From Methanocorpusculum sp. (GTDB lineage: Archaea > Halobacteriota > Methanomicrobia > Methanomicrobiales > Methanocorpusculaceae), in contig DALTWN010000033.1 in NCBI GenBank assembly GCA_029987045.1, positions 1-8,807 on the forward strand: a stretch of 8,807 nucleotides of DNA. The letters run 5' to 3'. This document shows, in pieces, positions 5,454 to 8,807 of this stretch. Every line of letters starts with the position of its first letter. The stretch's first letter is position 1. Under the pieces are notes generated by a model. That model was not told the DNA's origin. It made no database searches and was given only the letters and a program-made list of their open reading frames with translations. Made by a program: the position numbers and the translations under genes.

Positions 5454-6791
5454 ATGGATACGATACGATACTTCGATATCCGTCTGGTCAACGGTGAGAC
5501 CACCCAGGTCCAGATCGAGAACGGAGCTGTGGAAAATGCCGGCTCGTCGTATTACGGCAAGGCGCTCATCCGTGTGCTCGGAAGCAAGGGATGGGGATAT
5601 GCCTGTGTGTCGCCGTTCGATATGGACAACGAAAAGGAGAAACGTGCGGCCGTCGAACGTGCGGCGAAGATAGCCGAACGTGCCGGTGTCAGAGCGGATA
5701 TCGCGGATGTTCCGTACGGTACGCCGCGGTCATGGAATGCATCCGCGAAGGAACAGGCGGCCCGTCCGCTGGAAGAAAAAACCGCTGAACTCCTGACGCT
5801 CGAACACGCGGCGAAACTGCCGGGAATCGCGGCGACGACTGCACGGTATGCCGAGCAGTATCAGGATGTCTTCTTCGAGGATTCGAACGGATATGAGGCC
5901 TCTTCCTCGGTATGCCGCACGCTCTATACCGTAACGGCGGTCGCGGTCGACGGTGCAGATATGCAGATGAACTATGAGCAGGATGCCGTCGTCGGTCCGC
6001 TGCGGATTACCGATTTCATCGGCAAGGCTGAATCCTGTGCGAAGACGGCGCTCGATCTCCTGAAGGCGAAGGCGGTTCCGGGAGGAACGATGCCGGCGGT
6101 TCTCGATCCGGCGATCGGCGGCGTGTTCGCGCATGAAGCCGTCGGCCATGCATCGGAAGGAGATCAGGTCCGCGACGGCGTATCGGTTCTTGGTCCGCGC
6201 CGCGGTGAACAGGTCGGATCGAAACTCGTGACGATCATCGACGATCCGTCCATGCACGGATACGGCTATGAACCGTTCGATGCGGAAGGCGTTGCAGCAG
6301 GTCCCTGCGAACTCATCAAGCAGGGTGTCGTCAACAAGTTCATGCATTCGCGTGAGACGCTTGCTGCCGTCGGTCTTGAGTCCGGCGAAGCTGGTCATGC
6401 CCGTGCGGAACCGGGAATGCAGCCGCTCGTGCGGATGAGCAATACCTACATCAAGGAAGGCGATGCGACCTATGAAGAGATACTGGAGACCTGTAAGAAT
6501 GGTGTCCTGCTGATCGGGTCCCGCGGAGGTCAGGTCGATCCGGGACGCGGCGTGTTCCAGTTCAATGCGAAATACGGATACCGCATCGTGAACGGCGAGA
6601 CGACACAGATGCTGCGCGACGTATCGCTTTCCGGCGATATCTTATCGGTGTTGCACAACATCGCTCTCTGCGGCAAGGAACGCAGGATGTCGTCTGGTAT
6701 GTGCGGCAAGGGTCAGAACGTTCCGGTTTCCGACGGAGCGCCGTATGTCTATCTGACACAGGCGACGGTGGGAGGTGCCGGAAATGAGTGA
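5454..6791 (+). CDS. tldD: TldD, metalloprotease subunit of the TldD/TldE complex
   Basis: The protein has 445 aa, near the family's usual 440-480. It carries the HExxxH zinc motif as HEAVGH (H227, E228, H232) followed by SEGD. A C-terminal cysteine that completes the metal site is present in MCGKGQ (C417), followed by the family ending NVPVSDGAPYVYLTQATVGG. The N-terminal domain (about 1-200) is the TldD/PmbA mixed alpha/beta fold. TldD is the active subunit of a cytoplasmic TldD-TldE heterodimer that degrades unfolded peptides; in E. coli the pair trims the microcin B17 leader and degrades CcdA antitoxin, and an archaeal pair from Sulfolobus has been described. The native substrate here is unknown. 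The start at 5454 has no clear Shine-Dalgarno and lies beside a hairpin. The stop TGA at 6789-6791 overlaps the next gene's start. Confidence 0.96.
   Translation: MDTIRYFDIRLVNGETTQVQIENGAVENAGSSYYGKALIRVLGSKGWGYACVSPFDMDNEKEKRAAVERAAKIAERAGVRADIADVPYGTPRSWNASAKEQAARPLEEKTAELLTLEHAAKLPGIAATTARYAEQYQDVFFEDSNGYEASSSVCRTLYTVTAVAVDGADMQMNYEQDAVVGPLRITDFIGKAESCAKTALDLLKAKAVPGGTMPAVLDPAIGGVFAHEAVGHASEGDQVRDGVSVLGPRRGEQVGSKLVTIIDDPSMHGYGYEPFDAEGVAAGPCELIKQGVVNKFMHSRETLAAVGLESGEAGHARAEPGMQPLVRMSNTYIKEGDATYEEILETCKNGVLLIGSRGGQVDPGRGVFQFNAKYGYRIVNGETTQMLRDVSLSGDILSVLHNIALCGKERRMSSGMCGKGQNVPVSDGAPYVYLTQATVGGAGNE
6771..6777 (+). promoter_or_regulatory. Ribosome binding site deciding the tldE start
   Basis: GGAGGTG lies inside the tldD coding end with 6-nt spacing to ATG 6784. 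It is a strong Shine-Dalgarno, in contrast to tldD, which has none, so tldE can be initiated by ribosomes finishing tldD. Confidence 0.8.
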
Positions 6792-8082
6792 ACTCGATAT
6801 CGAATCGGTACTTCGCCGTGCGGCGAAACAGGCGGATGAAGCCGAAGTCTATCTTACCGCCTACAACGATCTGTCGCTCGAACAGCGCGGTACGGAAATC
6901 TCGTCCGTCTTCGAGCATGCCGGCACCATGGTCTATCTTCGTGTCGTCAAGAACGGGAGAATCGGTATCTCGGCTACCTCGGATATCACCCGCATCGACG
7001 ATGCGATCGCATCGGCACTGAGTTCGGCGAATCTTTCCGATCAGGTGAAGGACTGGACCGGATTCCCGGAAAAAGCCGCGGTTCCTGCAGGCAAGGATCC
7101 GGTCGACCGCGACCTGGAGATCAGTGCGGATGCAGCGGCGGAATATCTGTCCCGCATGAACGCAGGCGCTGCAAAGTATCCGGAATCCCGGCCGGTTTCG
7201 GGCGGTGTCACGCTTACGAAGGGATTTTCGCATCTGATGAATACGCACGGTGTCGATCTCAGCCGCGAATACTCCGAAGTAGCACTCGGCATGGATGCAA
7301 TCTGCGAAGGATCGACCGGATATTCGAGTGAATCTTCGCCGTTCGCGTCCCGCATTTCTCCGGAGACCGTCGGTGAAGAGACTGCATTCTATGCATCAGC
7401 TTCCCGGAACGGCAAATCCATCGAATCCGGAAAATACGATGTGGTGTTCTCCGAGGATGTCGTCGATTCCCTGGTTCTTGAACTGCTGATGGATGCCGTC
7501 GACGGCAGGAATGTCCTGACGGGCAAATCCGTCTATGCCGGAAAACTGCAGCAGCAGGTTGCAGATCCTGCTCTTTCCATAACCGATGTCCCGCTGCATC
7601 CGGACGGATCGGCATGGCGCAGATTCGATACCGAAGGAACACCGGCACGGGATCTCGATATCATCCGTAACGGTGTCCTTTCCTCGTATCTCTACGATGC
7701 AAAGACCGCGGCACAGGCAGGTGTCCGTTCGACGGGCCATGCCCACCGTACCGGTGCAGGAAGTACGGTCATCGGTCCGCACTGTCTTACGATTGCAGCC
7801 CCGGTCGAGGACGTGCTGGAACGCCCCTGTCTGTACGTGAAGGAAGTCATCGGCGCACATACCGCCAATCCGCTCACCGGTGAATTCTCCGTCGAGACGG
7901 CGAACGCATTCCTTGCCGAGAACGGAGAATTTCTCCAGCCGGTACGCAAAGCCATGCTCGCCGGCAACGTCTTCGAGATCCTCGCCGGAGCGGTTTCCGT
8001 TTCGAAGAACACGAAGGCGGTCACCGGCGCACTGGTGCCGAAGATGCGGGTGTCCGGTCTGCAGGTCATCTCCGAGGAGTAA
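6784..8082 (+). CDS. pmbA: TldE (PmbA), non-catalytic partner of TldD
   Basis: The protein has 432 aa. It shares the TldD/PmbA fold but has no HExxxH motif, which identifies the TldE subunit. Family segments are WRRFDTEGTPARDLDIIRNG (from W278), then GVLSSYLYDAKTAAQAG, and a C-terminal SKNTKAVTGALVPKMRVSGL. It should pair with TldD to form the chamber that encloses the TldD metal site. I choose ATG 6784 over the upstream in-frame GTG 6775 because GGAGGTG (6771-6777) is 6 nt before the ATG, and that GTG is itself part of the Shine-Dalgarno. This gives an 8-nt overlap with tldD (ATGAGTGA), the usual sign of translational coupling and equal subunit production. Confidence 0.95.
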   Translation: MSELDIESVLRRAAKQADEAEVYLTAYNDLSLEQRGTEISSVFEHAGTMVYLRVVKNGRIGISATSDITRIDDAIASALSSANLSDQVKDWTGFPEKAAVPAGKDPVDRDLEISADAAAEYLSRMNAGAAKYPESRPVSGGVTLTKGFSHLMNTHGVDLSREYSEVALGMDAICEGSTGYSSESSPFASRISPETVGEETAFYASASRNGKSIESGKYDVVFSEDVVDSLVLELLMDAVDGRNVLTGKSVYAGKLQQQVADPALSITDVPLHPDGSAWRRFDTEGTPARDLDIIRNGVLSSYLYDAKTAAQAGVRSTGHAHRTGAGSTVIGPHCLTIAAPVEDVLERPCLYVKEVIGAHTANPLTGEFSVETANAFLAENGEFLQPVRKAMLAGNVFEILAGAVSVSKNTKAVTGALVPKMRVSGLQVISEE

Positions 8083-8091
8083 TCCTCTCCC

Positions 8092-8112
8092 CGCGAAATC
8101 TTTTTTTATTCC
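8092..8112 (+). promoter_or_regulatory. T-tract: tldE terminator and possible TATA region for the next gene
   Basis: CGAAATC followed by seven T's and ATT (8093-8110) comes 10 nt after the tldE stop. It reads as a terminator for the tldDE mRNA. Its AT core, centred about 8106, lies about 25 nt before the ATG at 8131, the distance expected of a TATA box for a leaderless mRNA, and CGAAA could be a BRE. Both roles may apply; neither is proven. Confidence 0.5.
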
Positions 8113-8130
8113 CTCTGCATACGTAAAAGC

Positions 8131-8649
8131 ATGGGCAAATTACGTCTTGTTTTCCTTATTGTCGGTCTTGTACTGATCATTGCCGGTGTTTCGATCACCT
8201 TCGGTCTGATTCCGGGTGTCACCTGGGGTTCTCTCGCGGGTTCGTCTTCTGTTCCGGCGGCCGCCCCGGTATCGACCGTACAGCCGACCGCGGTTTCGAC
8301 TCCGATACCGAACGCCGATCCGCTGGCAGGAACATGGTACGGTTCGAAATCGCTCTTCTTCGGGTTTGCCACCGCTGATTTCACGCTGAATGCCCGGCCG
8401 GACGGAACGATGACGATTTCCGGCGTGGCCAATGCACCGATCGCCGAAATCGAGAACAAGGAGTTCTCTATCGACGGTACCTGGCAGCATCTGGATGGAA
8501 CGACCTACCGCGGTACGATCGGCGACAAATCACTGGATTTCACCAGTGACGGATCGACGATATCGCTGACCGTCAATCCGTATGCGGCAGGTCTCATCGA
8601 CAACGAGATGCTGAATATGGACATCGACATCGCGCTTGCCCGCGGATAA
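8131..8649 (+). CDS. Membrane-anchored (or secreted) small beta-rich protein of unknown function
   Basis: The protein has 172 aa. Residues 5-27 form one strongly hydrophobic helix after MGKLR, so it is a signal anchor or an uncleaved signal peptide. Residues 36-62 are a Ser/Pro/Ala/Thr/Val linker, typical of archaeal surface proteins and possibly glycosylated. From ADPLAGTWYG (62-71) a compact domain with alternating strands follows: FTLNARPDGTMTISG, EFSIDGTWQHLDGTTYRG, KSLDFTSDGSTISLTV. This 'DPLxGTW ... PDGT ... GTW' pattern resembles lipocalin-like or calycin-like domains common in methanogen surface proteins, but I recognise no named family. It has no cysteine and no catalytic motif. No Shine-Dalgarno precedes the ATG, which fits a leaderless mRNA. 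It could be an outward-facing binding domain; a link to the TldDE protease is not shown. Confidence 0.8.
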   Translation: MGKLRLVFLIVGLVLIIAGVSITFGLIPGVTWGSLAGSSSVPAAAPVSTVQPTAVSTPIPNADPLAGTWYGSKSLFFGFATADFTLNARPDGTMTISGVANAPIAEIENKEFSIDGTWQHLDGTTYRGTIGDKSLDFTSDGSTISLTVNPYAAGLIDNEMLNMDIDIALARG

Positions 8650-8721
8650 GGCTGTAGGAATAATGTTAATCATATATGGGTAATTGTTAAAATTATTCAT
8701 ATAATCATCATAACTTTTTTT
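8650..8721 (+). terminator. AT-rich 3' region with T-tract after the anchored-protein gene
   Basis: No gene is visible. The run CTTTTTTTA (8714-8722) is the best terminator for the preceding gene, about 65 nt after its stop. TATA-like words (CATATATG at 8671-8678, TTCATATAATC at 8697-8706) suggest a promoter for something starting near 8728. Confidence 0.45.
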
Positions 8722-8734
8722 ACCGGTAATATGG

Positions 8735-8752
8735 CAACACTCTTAAGTGTTG
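8735..8752. repeat. 7-bp inverted repeat (hairpin or operator)
   Basis: CAACACT (8735-8741) and AGTGTTG (8746-8752) pair perfectly around CTTA. It sits about 30 nt after a TATA-like box and overlaps a ten-codon open frame starting at ATG 8731. It may be the first hairpin of a small RNA or leader that continues beyond the window, or an operator. Confidence 0.5.
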
Positions 8753-8783
8753 GCGTCCAATAGTTATGTAGCAGGAATGGGAA

Positions 8784-8803
8784 TTTAGGAAATACTTCCT
8801 TAA
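8784..8803. repeat. Imperfect inverted repeat near the window end
   Basis: AGGAA (8787-8791) and TTCCT (8796-8800) pair around ATAC, and TT/AA outside extends the stem past one mismatch. No gene is visible in the last 150 nt, so this may belong to a non-coding RNA or to the leader of a gene outside the window. Confidence 0.35.
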
Positions 8804-8807
8804 CTTA

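Noticed and set aside
6775..6783. GTG 6775 as tldE start
   Set aside because: That GTG belongs to the Shine-Dalgarno GGAGGTG, which is correctly spaced for ATG 6784.
1..8807. CRISPR array, insertion sequence or toxin-antitoxin system
   Set aside because: No spaced direct repeats, transposase, terminal inverted repeats or small gene pair of that kind are visible.

Overview
The window looks like a piece of a methanogenic archaeon's chromosome, most likely Methanomicrobiales (a Methanocorpusculum-like or related genus; this placement is judgement from protein style, not a search). Reasons: the S-adenosylmethionine synthetase is the archaeal-type enzyme, the first partial gene resembles the archaeal coiled-coil family COG1340, the tRNA gene does not encode CCA, gene ends carry short T-tracts, and gene starts have TATA-like boxes in AT-rich spacers while coding DNA is rich in G/C at third positions. 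I see no mobile element, CRISPR array, rRNA or phage gene.

Layout. 1-272 (+): 3' end of a coiled-coil protein gene with a hairpin/T-tract terminator. 388-460 (+): tRNA-Glu(UUC). 534-1400 (-): a polytopic membrane iron-sulfur protein of the NapH type. 1571-2788 (-): archaeal S-adenosylmethionine synthetase, starting at TTG. 2789-3000: a divergent promoter region with a palindromic TATA-like element, a 12-bp palindrome and a perfect hairpin that holds the Shine-Dalgarno sequence in its loop. 3001-5418 (+): a long U32-family protein (805 aa), probably an RlhA-like rRNA hydroxylase rather than a true protease. 5454-6791 and 6784-8082 (+): the TldD/TldE(PmbA) metalloprotease pair with an 8-nt overlap. 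8131-8649 (+): a small membrane-anchored or secreted beta-rich protein. 8650-8807: an AT-rich non-coding tail with a T-tract and two hairpins.

How the genes relate. tldD and tldE are almost certainly co-translated and form one heteromeric protease. The U32 gene is co-directional and 35 nt upstream, but a T-tract and a hairpin separate it, so co-transcription is uncertain. SAM synthetase and the U32 gene share a divergent promoter region; both may serve RNA or protein modification, but nothing in the sequence shows a functional link.

The window is mostly core or housekeeping in character. The least ordinary part is translation-start architecture: the U32 gene has a loop-displayed Shine-Dalgarno that is ideally spaced for a 7-codon overlapping reading frame rather than for the U32 start codon, and both this hairpin and the one before tldD end exactly one base before an ATG.
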